A DNA stretch of 36,195 nucleotides from Gudongella sp964607545 (GCA_964607545.1 CAZSLV010000004.1:1-36195); one strand, 5' to 3'. Shown: positions 14,271 through 23,292, counted from the stretch's first letter. A program made the numbers and translations. Notes: generated by a model not told the origin, from the sequence alone.

Positions 14271-15383
14271 TTATAATCCTTTTATTGGTTGTAGGCTATT
14301 TGAATAATAATCTACAACTACATTTATATAGCCTGTCATTTCCTTATTAACTTCTTCATCCCCAAGATCTGCTAAAAGAGGGTTATCACCTAGGGAAAGT
14401 AACTTGCTCCTTGGTGCTACTACAATTATATTCTTCTTGCCAACTTTTTTTACAACTTCAGCACTTATTTGCTGGTTGCCCCTTCCAAAAATATACCCCT
14501 GGCCCCCTATAACTGTAACTATTATTTTAGCCTCACTATCCCCAATTATTTCTAAGATTTTTTTCTCATTTACATCGCTTGCTATTAATTCCTTGTTTTT
14601 TACTATATCTATCCCTAAAAGGGTGTTTTTTAAGCCTAATTCATCCATAATAGGTCTAATAGTAGTACCAGAACCCACTATATAAAATACATCATCTTCC
14701 ATTTCTTCAACAACTTTTTCTGCTATTCCAGCTATGGTTTCAGACTCATCTGCATGGCCAGCTGACTTTTGCACTTGAGTTAAATTAGGCATATCAGGTA
14801 TGGTCATATACCCATATAGCCTAGCTGATAAGATCCCCTCCCTAAAGGATTCCTCATCAATATCCATAACCTCCGCAGCCTTAACTGGACCTTCTTTATT
14901 GGTTAAATAATTGTAGGCAATTTCTCCTGCTGCCCCTGGGTGGCTTGCATAAACTCCAGAGTGAATTTTAACCCCTGCTGGGATCCCAATTACAGTTTTT
15001 TCTTCACCTATAGCATTTAAAATATTCCTAGCTGTCCCATCCCCACCTGCAAATAAGATTAAGTCAACACCTTCTTCTAACATCATCCTTGCAGCTTTTT
15101 CTGTATCCTCAGCTGTGCTTACATCAGCTAAATGATTTAGGACCCTTGGGTTAAAGCCTAGATCTTTTAATTCATCTTCCCCCATTTTGCCTGGAAAGGT
15201 TAATATTTCTAGGTCTTCTTTTAAGGGGATTAACTTCTCAAGTGCCTTTTTAGCCTTAAGGGGAGATTCTTCCTTAGCCCCCATTTGCCTAGCCCTTTCA
15301 AGCACCTCTTTGCCATCAGTTCCCTTTAGTCCAACTTTTCCACCCATACCTGCGATTGGGTTTATAATTACACCAAGCTTCAT
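14271..15383 (-). CDS. ATP-NAD kinase family protein (AcoX-like, COG3199 type)
   Basis: A 370-residue member of the NAD-kinase/diacylglycerol-kinase fold superfamily. It opens LGVIINPIAGMGG, a nucleotide-binding start shared by the family, and has the GGDGT motif at 113-117 in ILFAGGDGTARN. It then shows IGIPAGVKIHSGVYASHPGAAG, typical of the COG3199/AcoX branch rather than of the housekeeping NAD kinase PpnK. A late VIGGQGYIFGRGNQQIS segment is also typical. It starts 11 bases after tex and ends the secA-prfB-tex operon. The phosphoryl acceptor of this branch is not established to my knowledge, so NAD phosphorylation should be read as a family-based guess. No missing key residue was noticed. 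Confidence 0.85.
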   Translation of the reverse strand: MKLGVIINPIAGMGGKVGLKGTDGKEVLERARQMGAKEESPLKAKKALEKLIPLKEDLEILTFPGKMGEDELKDLGFNPRVLNHLADVSTAEDTEKAARMMLEEGVDLILFAGGDGTARNILNAIGEEKTVIGIPAGVKIHSGVYASHPGAAGEIAYNYLTNKEGPVKAAEVMDIDEESFREGILSARLYGYMTIPDMPNLTQVQKSAGHADESETIAGIAEKVVEEMEDDVFYIVGSGTTIRPIMDELGLKNTLLGIDIVKNKELIASDVNEKKILEIIGDSEAKIIVTVIGGQGYIFGRGNQQISAEVVKKVGKKNIIVVAPRSKLLSLGDNPLLADLGDEEVNKEMTGYINVVVDYYSNSLQPIKGL

Positions 15384-15394
15384 ATTCTGACCTC

Positions 15395-17500
15395 CTAATT
15401 TTGTATGTTTTTCATACTTAAAGATATCCTGTTTTTACCCTTATCAATTCCTAGGACCCTTACTTTTACAATATCTCCAACTTTTACTACATCGTTAGGG
15501 TGTTTAACAAATTTATCTGCCAGTTCTGAGATATGGACAAGTCCATCTTGTTTTACCCCTATATCTACAAAGGCCCCAAAGTCTATAACATTTCTTACTG
15601 TACCATTTAAAACCATATCTTTTTCTAAGTCTTCAAGCTTTAATATGTCATCCCTTAATATGGGCTTTGGCATTTCCTCTCTTGGGTCCCTACCTGGTTT
15701 TTCTAATTCCTTTATTATATCCTTTAAGGTTGGTAGGCCTACATTTAACTTACTTGATAGGGTATTTAAGTCTTCATTCTTAAAGTCAATTTTCATAAGG
15801 TCTTTTGCAATCTTATAGGATTCAGGATGGACCCCTGTATTATCAAGAGGGTTTTTCCCATTTGATATCCTTAAAAAACCAGCACTTTGCTTATAGGCCT
15901 TGGGTCCAAGACCCTTTATCTTTAACAATTCTGCCCTATCACTAAACTTACCCATTTCTTCCCTATACGAAACTATACCATCTGCAACCTTTGGGGATAA
16001 GCCAGAAACATACTTTAACAAGGATGGACTAGCTGTATTTAAGTCAACCCCAACAGTATTTACTGAGTCCTCTACAACCGCACTTAAGGCCTCATCAAGC
16101 TTGACCCTATTTAAGTCATGTTGGTACTGGCCAACCCCTATGTGTTTTGGGTCAATTTTAACTAGTTCTGCTAGGGGGTCTTGAAGTCTTCTTCCAATTG
16201 AAACTGCCCCTCTAACAGTTACATCATGGTTAGGAAAGTCTTTTTGCCCTACTTCAGATGCTGAATAAATTGAAGCCCCTGCTTCATTTACTATTGCATA
16301 AGAAACAGATTTTTCTATTTCCTTAAATAATTCAGAAACAACTGCTACAGTTTCCCTTGACCCTGTCCCATTGCCTATGGCTATAAGGTCTACCTTGTAT
16401 TTTTCAATAAGCTTTTTTAAGGTTTCCTTAGATTCTTTTATTTTATTTTGAGGTTCAGTAGGAAATATTGTAGTATTGTCTAAAAGCTTACCTGTATCAT
16501 CAAGGACTGCAAGCTTGCAACCTGTTCTAAAACCTGGGTCTATGGCTATAACATTTTTTCCCTTAATGGGTGCTTGTAAAAGGAGGGGCTTTAGGTTTAA
16601 GGCAAATACTTTTATAGCTTCATCCTCTGCCCTTTCCTTTAAATCATTCCTAATTTCCCTTTCTATAGAAGGATATAAGAGTCTTTTATACCCTTCCTCT
16701 ATGGCTAATTCTATATAGGATGTAGACTTAGTTGGGGGTGTTTTTAAAAGCTTATTCTTTATTATATCTGTGTCATTTTCTGCTTCCCTATAAAGACTCA
16801 CCTTTATTATTTTTTCACTCTCTGCCCTGTTTATAGCTAGGACCCTATGGTTTGCAATTTTATTAAGGGGTTCCTTAAAATCATAATACATTTCATAAAC
16901 TGACTCAGCCTCAGGATCTACTGCTGTGGTTACTAAAAGGGACTTATTCCATATATAGTTTTTAATTGACCTCCTAAAGTCTGGATCATCTGCTATGTCT
17001 TCTGCTATTATATCCATAGCCCCATTTAGGGCATCTTCTATGGTCAATACTTCTTTTTCTTCGTTTATAAAGCTAGTGGCATAATTAAATAATTCTTCCT
17101 CCTCCATGGCCTGGAGCATGAGGACCTTGGCAAGTGGTTCTAAGTCTTTTTCTTTTGCAATAGTTGCCCTTGTCCTTCTCTTTGGCCTGTAGGGCCTGTA
17201 TAAGTCATCTACCCTTTGGAGGGTATCAGCAAGTTTAATTTGCTTTTCTAACTCTTCAGTAAGTTTCCCCTGTTCAGATACAATCCTTATAACATCATCC
17301 TTCTTAGCTTGTAGGTTTCTTAAATAAGTTAACCTTGACTCAAGGTCCCTTAAAGAAACATCTGTCATCTCCCCTGTTTGTTCCTTCCTGTACCTTGCAA
17401 TAAAGGGAATTGTGTTTCCTTCATCAATCATAAGGACTACATTTTTTACATGGCTTTCTTTTAAATTTAATTCTTCAGCAATTTTTTTAATTATATCCAT
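15395..17500 (-). CDS. tex: Tex family S1 RNA-binding transcription accessory protein
   Basis: Tex proteins are conserved cytoplasmic nucleic-acid-binding factors tied to transcription. The 701-residue protein has the usual order: N-terminal helical region beginning IAEELNLKESHV, the FIARYRKEQTG motif, a YqgF/RuvC-like domain starting VIAIDPGFRTGCKLAVLDD (about 318), helix-hairpin-helix repeats (SGLSPKVADGIV and LKIKGLGPKAYKQSAGFLRI), and a C-terminal S1 domain (about 630-698) with FGAFVDIGVKQDGLVHISELAD. The ATG has AAAGG upstream. It lies 40 bases after prfB and 11 before the kinase-family gene, so it is an internal operon gene. Length and domain order are normal. The exact cellular task of Tex outside a few pathogens is unclear. 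Confidence 0.95.
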   Translation of the reverse strand: MDIIKKIAEELNLKESHVKNVVLMIDEGNTIPFIARYRKEQTGEMTDVSLRDLESRLTYLRNLQAKKDDVIRIVSEQGKLTEELEKQIKLADTLQRVDDLYRPYRPKRRTRATIAKEKDLEPLAKVLMLQAMEEEELFNYATSFINEEKEVLTIEDALNGAMDIIAEDIADDPDFRRSIKNYIWNKSLLVTTAVDPEAESVYEMYYDFKEPLNKIANHRVLAINRAESEKIIKVSLYREAENDTDIIKNKLLKTPPTKSTSYIELAIEEGYKRLLYPSIEREIRNDLKERAEDEAIKVFALNLKPLLLQAPIKGKNVIAIDPGFRTGCKLAVLDDTGKLLDNTTIFPTEPQNKIKESKETLKKLIEKYKVDLIAIGNGTGSRETVAVVSELFKEIEKSVSYAIVNEAGASIYSASEVGQKDFPNHDVTVRGAVSIGRRLQDPLAELVKIDPKHIGVGQYQHDLNRVKLDEALSAVVEDSVNTVGVDLNTASPSLLKYVSGLSPKVADGIVSYREEMGKFSDRAELLKIKGLGPKAYKQSAGFLRISNGKNPLDNTGVHPESYKIAKDLMKIDFKNEDLNTLSSKLNVGLPTLKDIIKELEKPGRDPREEMPKPILRDDILKLEDLEKDMVLNGTVRNVIDFGAFVDIGVKQDGLVHISELADKFVKHPNDVVKVGDIVKVRVLGIDKGKNRISLSMKNIQN

Positions 17501-17540
17501 AAAACCAACCTTTCTTACTTCCTATGTAGGTAAAGCCCTT

Positions 17541-18648
17541 CTACTGAAGAGCTTTGTATTTTAAATATTCATTAATAAAGTAGTCTATATTACCATCCAT
17601 AACCTTAGATACATCTCCTACTTCTGCATCTGTCCTGTGATCTTTTATCATGCTGTAGGGGTGAAAGACATATGATCTTATTTGAGACCCCCAGGCTATT
17701 TGTGAATATGAACCTTGAAGGTCCTCAATCTTTTCCTTGTTTTCTTCTTCTTTTATAGTCACAAGCTTAGCCTTTAACATATTCATAGCAGTTGCCTTGT
17801 TGGTATGCTGGGACCTTTCAGATTGGCAAGATACAACTACCCCTGTTGGGATATGGGTTATCCTTATGGCAGAGTCAGTAGTATTTACATGCTGGCCCCC
17901 AGCCCCTGATGCCCTGTAGGTGTCAATCTTTAAATCAGCCTCGTTAATTTCTATTTCTATATCATCGCTAAGTTCTGGATAAATATCTATACTGGCAAAG
18001 GAAGTGTGCCTCTTACCTGCTGTATCAAAGGGAGATATGCGGACAAGCCTATGAACTCCCTTTTCACTTCTTAGATACCCATAGGCATTGTGGCCTTCAA
18101 TTAAGAGGGTCACTGCCTTAATTCCCCCTTCTGTATCTGCTTGAAGGTCAAGGGTCTCAACCCTAAATCCCCTTGAATCTGCCCACCTCCTATACATCCT
18201 AAGAAGCATTTCAGCCCAATCTTGGGCTTCTAGGCCCCCTGCTCCAGAATGGATAGAAAGTATAGCATTTTTATGGTCAAACTCACCGTTTAAAAGAGTT
18301 GCTATCTTAAAGTCATCTACCTTCTTCTCCAACCTATTAAGGGATTTTTGAACTTCCTTGTAGTCAGAAAAATCATCTTCTTCAATTATTAGTTCAAGTA
18401 AAATTTCACTTTCTTCTATTTCCTTTAACAATTCATCATACTCATCAATCTTACTTGTCTTATTTTTAATTTCTTGCATAATTAACTGGGCCTTTTTTAC
18501 ATCATCCCAAAGGTCCTCTTTATAGGTTTTTTCTTGTAGGACTTTAACTTCTTCTCTTAAAGAAGATATGTCAAAGTGAAACACCCAATTCTATTACTGT
18601 ATCTTTTAATGAAATAAGTCTTTCCCTATCTAGGTATATACTCTCCAT
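17541..18648 (-). CDS. prfB: Peptide chain release factor 2 (programmed +1 frameshift)
   Basis: Class I release factor reading UGA and UAA. Translation starts at ATG 18646-18648 behind GGGAG, runs 25 codons to CTT then in-frame TGA (18571-18573), and must shift +1 at CTTTGAC to continue to 17541, giving 368 residues. In that numbering the stop-codon-recognising SPF is 205-207 and the GGQ of peptide release is 250-252, the same positions as in E. coli RF2. An open frame beginning GTG at 18584 is only the downstream part and should not be taken as the gene. The frameshift lets RF2 level control its own synthesis. A Shine-Dalgarno-like stimulator before the shift site is weak here (GGGTG, further from CTT than usual). 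It follows secA by 26 bases, the common Firmicute order. Confidence 0.95.
18571..18576 (-). promoter_or_regulatory. RF2 +1 frameshift site (CTT TGA)
   Basis: Codon 25 CTT slips on the following T when the TGA at codon 26 is decoded slowly; C follows, giving the classic CTTTGAC. The six bases are at 18571-18576 on the minus strand. Confidence 0.93.
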
Positions 18649-18674
18649 AATTCACTCCCTTTCAAATACACTTA

Positions 18675-21425
18675 CTAGGCCTTGGTTGGGTCTCCGCAAC
18701 ACTTCTTGTACTTTTTACCGCTCCCGCATGGGCAAGGGTCATTTCTCCCAACCTTTTTCTCCTTGTTTACCACAGTCTTATTAGGTAGGCTCCCATCAGG
18801 TGAGCTTCCATTTAAGGGGTTTGCTACTCTTTTTCTTTCCATATTGTCATTTAAGACTGCATGGAATAAAAAGCCTACTGTATCTTCTGCTATAGACCTT
18901 GTCATCTCATCAAACATATCAAAACCTTCAACTTGATAAGCCCTTACTGGGTCTTGCTGGCCTACAGCCCGAAGTCCAATACCCTGTCTTAGTTGGTCCA
19001 TTGCATCTATATGGTCCATCCACTTCCTATCAACAACTTGTAGGAGAACTATTCTTTCTATTTCCCTAAATTTTTCTTTAGTAAATTCCTTTTCCTTCTC
19101 GCTGTACTTTTCCTTGGCCTTTTCTAGGATAAAGTCACTTAAACTTTCCCTAGTTAAGCTTTCTATATCAAGGGTTGAAAAAAGCTTAGGGCTAAAGTCA
19201 AATTTATTTACAAAGTAGGTTTCCATACCCTCTAAGTCCCACTCTTCAGGGTACTTCATCCCCCCTGTGTAAAGGTCTACATTGCTTGTTATTATATTGT
19301 GGATCATTTCTTCTATATGGTCTTTTAAGTCTTCCCCTTCTAAAACCTTTCTTCTCTCCCCATAGATGATCTCCCTTTGCTTATTCATAACATCATCATA
19401 TTGGAGGACGTGCTTTCTTATAGAAAAGTTATTGCTTTCAACTTTTTTCTGGGCACCCTCTATTGTTCTTGAGAGTAAATTATGCTCAAGAGGTTCATCT
19501 TCTGGCATATTTAAGCCATCTATTATCCCCTTCATCCTCTCTCCAGCAAAAAGTCTCATTAAATCATCCTCAAGGGAAATATAAAACCTGGAACTACCAG
19601 GGTCTCCCTGTCTACCTGCCCGACCCCTTAACTGGTTATCTATACGCCTTGATTCATGTCTTTCAGTACCTATAATATGAAGGCCTCCAGCTTCTACAAC
19701 CTTCTTGTGCTCATCTTTGGTTTCCTTTTCAAATCTTTCTATTAAGGCCTTGTATTCTTTCCTTGCTTCTATGACTTCTTCATCTTCAATGTCAAAAAAG
19801 CTATCTACAAGGGCTAAAACCTCTTCATCATAACCCTTTTTCTTTAATTCATCCATAGCCATATGCTCAGGGTTACCGCCTAGGACAATGTCAGTACCCC
19901 TACCTGCCATGTTTGTTGCAATGGTAACTGACCCATACCTACCAGCCTGGGCAACTATGTCAGCCTCTTTTTCATGGTGCTTAGCATTTAATACTTCATG
20001 CTTAACTCCCTCTTTTTTTAGCATCTTAGATATCATTTCAGATTTTTCTATTGTAATTGTACCAACCAGTATGGGTTGGCCATCCTTGTGTTTTTCCTTT
20101 ATTTCATTTACAACTGCCCTGTATTTTCCCTCTTCAGTCTTATAAACGCTATCTGGATAGTCCTCCCTTAAGATTGGCTTATTAGTTGGGATTTCAACAA
20201 CATCCATTGTGTAAATTTCCCTAAACTCTTCTTCCTCAGTCTTTGCAGTACCTGTCATACCAGAAAGTTTATCATACATCCTAAAGTAATTTTGGAAGGT
20301 TACAGTAGCAAGGGTCCTTGACTCAGATCTAACATTTAAGCCTTCCTTAGCCTCAATAGCTTGGTGGAGGCCATTACTATACCTTCTGCCTAGCATAAGC
20401 CTACCTGTGAACTCATCAACTATTATAACTTCCCCATCATTTACAACATAGTCAGTATCCCTTTTCATAATAGACCTAGCCTTTATAGCCTGGTTTACAT
20501 GGTGGGCAATTTCCATATTTTCTAAGTCAGCCATATTTTCTATGCCAAAGAAGGCCTCGGCCTTTTCTGTCCCCTTGTCAGTTAAGGAAATAGACTTTGC
20601 CTTTTCATCTATTAGGTAGTCTACAGTTTCTTCCTTTATTTCCCTGTTAAAGGGGTCCGACTTTGTTTCATCTGGGTTTAAGTACCTTGATGTTAGGGTC
20701 TTGGCAAAATGATCAGCCATTGTATAAAGGTTAGTAGACTTATCCCCCTTACCCGAAATAATTAAAGGGGTTCTTGCCTCATCCACTAGGATTGAGTCAA
20801 CCTCATCGACTATTGCATAGTAAAGTTTTCTTTGGACCATTTCTTCCTTGTAGATTACCATGTTATCCCTTAGGTAATCAAAGCCAAATTCATTGTTAGT
20901 ACCATAGGTAATATCTGCTGCATAAGCTTCCTTTTTTTCTTCGCTATCCATCCCATGGACTACACAACCAACGCTTAAGCCTAAAAATTCATATATCTTT
21001 CCCATCCACTGCCTATCACGCTTAGCAAGGTAATCATTCACTGTTATAATATGGACACCCAGGCCAGTTATGGCATTTAAATAAGCAGGAAGGGTTGCAA
21101 CCAGGGTCTTACCTTCCCCTGTCTTCATTTCAGATATACGGCCTTGGTGAAGGATTATCCCCCCATAAATTTGTACAGGAAAGTGCTTCATACCCAAAAC
21201 CCTCATTGATGCTTCTCTTACTACCGCAAAGGCTTCTGGTAGAAAATCATCTAACTTTTCCCCATCCCTATATCTATTTTTAAATTCTTCTGTTTTACCC
21301 TTTAATTCTTCATCGCTTAAAGCTTGCATAGATTCATCAAGTTCTAGTATTTTATTTACTGTTTTATCTAATTTTTTAAGCTCTCTCTCACTATAAGTAC
21401 CTAGGAGCTTGTCGAATAAACCCAT
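18675..21425 (-). CDS. secA: Preprotein translocase ATPase SecA
   Basis: Motor ATPase that pushes unfolded preproteins through SecYEG at the membrane. The 916-residue protein has Walker A MKTGEGKTLVATLPAYL (100-116), the DEVDSILVDEARTPLIISG segment, the preprotein cross-linking and helicase-like second nucleotide-binding domain with GRAGRQGDPGSSRFYISLEDD, and a C-terminal zinc-binding SEC-C tail VGRNDPCPCGSGKKYKKCCG (about 892-911). The tail means it keeps the SecB/ribosome/lipid-binding end that some Gram-positive SecA2 proteins lack, so this is the main SecA. The ATG is preceded by AAAGGATG. It is the first gene of secA-prfB-tex-kinase and has a strong promoter whose spacer holds a DnaA box. 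Confidence 0.97.
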   Translation of the reverse strand: MGLFDKLLGTYSERELKKLDKTVNKILELDESMQALSDEELKGKTEEFKNRYRDGEKLDDFLPEAFAVVREASMRVLGMKHFPVQIYGGIILHQGRISEMKTGEGKTLVATLPAYLNAITGLGVHIITVNDYLAKRDRQWMGKIYEFLGLSVGCVVHGMDSEEKKEAYAADITYGTNNEFGFDYLRDNMVIYKEEMVQRKLYYAIVDEVDSILVDEARTPLIISGKGDKSTNLYTMADHFAKTLTSRYLNPDETKSDPFNREIKEETVDYLIDEKAKSISLTDKGTEKAEAFFGIENMADLENMEIAHHVNQAIKARSIMKRDTDYVVNDGEVIIVDEFTGRLMLGRRYSNGLHQAIEAKEGLNVRSESRTLATVTFQNYFRMYDKLSGMTGTAKTEEEEFREIYTMDVVEIPTNKPILREDYPDSVYKTEEGKYRAVVNEIKEKHKDGQPILVGTITIEKSEMISKMLKKEGVKHEVLNAKHHEKEADIVAQAGRYGSVTIATNMAGRGTDIVLGGNPEHMAMDELKKKGYDEEVLALVDSFFDIEDEEVIEARKEYKALIERFEKETKDEHKKVVEAGGLHIIGTERHESRRIDNQLRGRAGRQGDPGSSRFYISLEDDLMRLFAGERMKGIIDGLNMPEDEPLEHNLLSRTIEGAQKKVESNNFSIRKHVLQYDDVMNKQREIIYGERRKVLEGEDLKDHIEEMIHNIITSNVDLYTGGMKYPEEWDLEGMETYFVNKFDFSPKLFSTLDIESLTRESLSDFILEKAKEKYSEKEKEFTKEKFREIERIVLLQVVDRKWMDHIDAMDQLRQGIGLRAVGQQDPVRAYQVEGFDMFDEMTRSIAEDTVGFLFHAVLNDNMERKRVANPLNGSSPDGSLPNKTVVNKEKKVGRNDPCPCGSGKKYKKCCGDPTKA

Positions 21426-21459
21426 TTATATCATCCTTTCAACTAATTAACATCATTAT

Positions 21460-21488
21460 ATTATACCACTTATCCACAAGTATGCCAA
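21460..21488 (-). promoter_or_regulatory. Sigma-70 promoter of secA, with a DnaA box in its spacer
   Basis: TTGGCA (complement of 21483-21488), 17-base spacer and TATAAT (complement of 21460-21465). The spacer contains TGTGGATAA, a perfect DnaA box (TTATCCACA at 21470-21478 on the plus strand). Confidence 0.82.
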
Positions 21489-21499
21489 ATAAAAATCTT

Positions 21500-21518
21500 T
21501 TTAATGATAATGATTTTT
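21500..21518. promoter_or_regulatory. Fur-box-like sequence upstream of secA
   Basis: The 19 bases match 14 positions of the classical Fur consensus GATAATGATAATCATTATC, including a continuous TAATGATAAT core. It is 12 bases upstream of the secA -35 and about 360 upstream of the plus-strand redox gene. AT-rich sequence gives chance matches, so this is only a candidate. Confidence 0.3.
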
Positions 21519-21877
21519 AATATTATGGGTTTATGTTTTGATTTCAAATTTAGAAAAGACTTGTTATTATATAAATATTGATTTTTTCCGTTAAGAAAAT
21601 ATCAAATAAATCTTTAAAGACAAGGTGGTAAGTAAAATGATGTATAAGGGTTTTTCTAATATTTGATTTGTAATACTTAAAAGCCGTGAGCTTAACTACA
21701 AAATAAATTTATGCATCTAACTATTACCTCTTTTTCATAATATGACCCTAATATTTGGGCACCTTATGAATAAAATAGTTATTTGCATTTATTTTGTATA
21801 GCAAATAATCTATTTTAGAAAATAGGTGTCTTTTTTGATGCTTATAATAATAAAAAATTATATTAGGAGGAGTTAAA
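21519..21877 (+). other. AT-rich intergenic stretch with a long hairpin
   Basis: No gene of useful size was found. The main structure is an inverted repeat: 21772-21786 (AAAATAGTTATTTGC) and 21801-21816 pair over 15 bp with one bulged base around a 14-base loop. It is followed by CTATTTTAGAAAATAG (21810-21825), which offers a competing hairpin, and by a T-run at 21831-21836. The layout could be an attenuator or terminator before the C_GCAxxG_C_C gene. A nine-codon open frame with AAGGTGG upstream (ATG about 21636) is too short to call. Confidence 0.4.
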
Positions 21878-22345
21878 ATGTCAAATGTAAAAGTAGAACA
21901 AGTAAAAAAGGATGCAGAGGACTTATTTAGAAGTGGGGGCTTTTATTGCTCTGAAGCTGTTGTTGCTTCAATTAGAAAAAACCTTGCCCCTCAAATGCCC
22001 AAAGAATTAATTTCTGTTGCTTCTGGCTTTCCAGTAGGTGTTGGTAGGTCAAAGTGCATGTGTGGTGCTGTTTCTGGTGCAGTTATAGCCCTGGGGTATT
22101 TTTTTGGTAGGACAGACCCCTCATCCCCAAGTGATCCTAAAAGTCAAAAGTCTTTGGAACTAGCAAATGAAGTTCAAGCTAGCTTTAGAAATAACCACAG
22201 GGGTGTTTTATGTTGTTCCATCCACACAAGGGGGATGGATATGGCAAGTGGGGAACACAAGGCCCAGTGCATATCCTTTACAGGAGAAATGGCTGGAAAA
22301 ACTGCAGAAGTAATCCTAAGAGAATTAGAAAGTACAAGGGACTAA
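21878..22345 (+). CDS. C_GCAxxG_C_C family redox-type protein
   Basis: A 155-residue soluble protein of the family named for its cysteine pattern (related to split-Soret cytochrome-associated and oxidoreductase-linked domains). The pattern is seen here as Cys24 in FYCSEAV, Cys60 and Cys62 in SKCMCGAVSGAVIALG, Cys112-Cys113 in VLCCSIH, and Cys131 in AQCISF. Six spaced cysteines suggest a metal or iron-sulfur site, but the cofactor is not known from sequence. There is no signal peptide. A strong GGAGGAG ribosome site precedes ATG. The TDT-type transporter gene starts four bases after its stop, so the two are very likely one operon and may handle the same compound. The function is otherwise not recognised. 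Confidence 0.85.
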   Translation: MSNVKVEQVKKDAEDLFRSGGFYCSEAVVASIRKNLAPQMPKELISVASGFPVGVGRSKCMCGAVSGAVIALGYFFGRTDPSSPSDPKSQKSLELANEVQASFRNNHRGVLCCSIHTRGMDMASGEHKAQCISFTGEMAGKTAEVILRELESTRD

Positions 22346-22349
22346 AGTT

Positions 22350-23291
22350 ATGCTTAAGTTTATTAAGAAAATCCCAATTGCTATTTGTGGTCTTGCCTTA
22401 GCCCTAGCAGGGCTTGGAAATTTGCTTTCCTCACATGGGGTAATTATAAAAAGCCTTTGTGGTAGCTTGTCAGGCTTAATCCTATTACTTGTCCTTGGAA
22501 GGTTTTTATTAGATAAAAAGGCTTTTATGGAAGAATTAAATAACCCTATTGGACTGGGTCTCTTTCCAAGTTTTTCCATGGCCCTGGTCTTATTATCCAC
22601 TTATATTAGGCCATATGGTCAACTAAGCATATTCTTTTGGTATGGGGGTCTTTTTATCCACCTAGGAATCCTACTTATATTTATCAAGAAGTATGTCCTT
22701 AACTTTAAGTTAGAAAATGTATTTCCCTCTTATTTTGTTGTCTTTGTTGGCCATGTTGTTCTTAGCCTTAGCGCAAGTTCTATGAATAGGCCCCTTATAG
22801 GAGAAATATCATTTTACCTTGGATTAACTTCCTATATCATAATCCTACCCCTACTTACTTATAGGCTTAGGAAAATTAAAATTTTAAAAGAAGGTATTAG
22901 GCCAACGCTGGCTATATTTACAGCCCCCATGTCCCTCTTACTTGCCGCTTACTTATCTTCCTTTAAAAGTATAAATACAAACCTTATATTTGTAATGGTA
23001 TCTATTTGTCTTTTATCATATATCTTTGTATGTATAAAAATGTTTGATTTATTAAAACTAAAGTTTTACCCAAGCTTTGCAGCCTTTACCTTCCCCTTTG
23101 TTATAAGTGGACTTGCCTTTAAGCTTGCTAGTAACTACCTAAGCTTATTAGGCTATAATTATTTAAAGCCCCTTGCCCTTATATCGCAAGGACTGGCAGT
23201 TTTTATAGTTATTTATGTTTTCTTTTCATATATAAAGTTTCTTTTTGTAAAGGAAGAAAAAGAAGTGCTTCTTTCAAATACCACTAATTAG
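22350..23291 (+). CDS. TDT/TehA-type (SLAC1 family) membrane transporter
   Basis: A 313-residue integral membrane protein with about ten hydrophobic segments and little outside the membrane. It opens with the family-like IPIAICGLALALAGLGNLL (8-26). Family members move small anions: malate, sulfite, chloride/nitrate, or give tellurite resistance. Which one applies cannot be read here. The ATG is four bases after the C_GCAxxG_C_C stop, with AAGGGA in the end of that gene as ribosome site, so translation is coupled. A terminator follows at once. The partnership with a cysteine-rich redox protein makes a reduced or sulfur-containing anion attractive as substrate, which is inference only. Confidence 0.78.
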   Translation: MLKFIKKIPIAICGLALALAGLGNLLSSHGVIIKSLCGSLSGLILLLVLGRFLLDKKAFMEELNNPIGLGLFPSFSMALVLLSTYIRPYGQLSIFFWYGGLFIHLGILLIFIKKYVLNFKLENVFPSYFVVFVGHVVLSLSASSMNRPLIGEISFYLGLTSYIIILPLLTYRLRKIKILKEGIRPTLAIFTAPMSLLLAAYLSSFKSINTNLIFVMVSICLLSYIFVCIKMFDLLKLKFYPSFAAFTFPFVISGLAFKLASNYLSLLGYNYLKPLALISQGLAVFIVIYVFFSYIKFLFVKEEKEVLLSNTTN

Positions 23292-23292
23292 A

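Noticed and set aside
17541..18584. Stand-alone prfB-like gene starting at GTG 18584
   Set aside because: This is only the part after the programmed frameshift. A well-placed ATG with ribosome site at 18648 and the CTTTGAC site give the full 368-residue RF2.
21636..21665. Nine-codon open frame with AAGGTGG ribosome site
   Set aside because: Too short to separate from chance, with no following gene it would obviously control.
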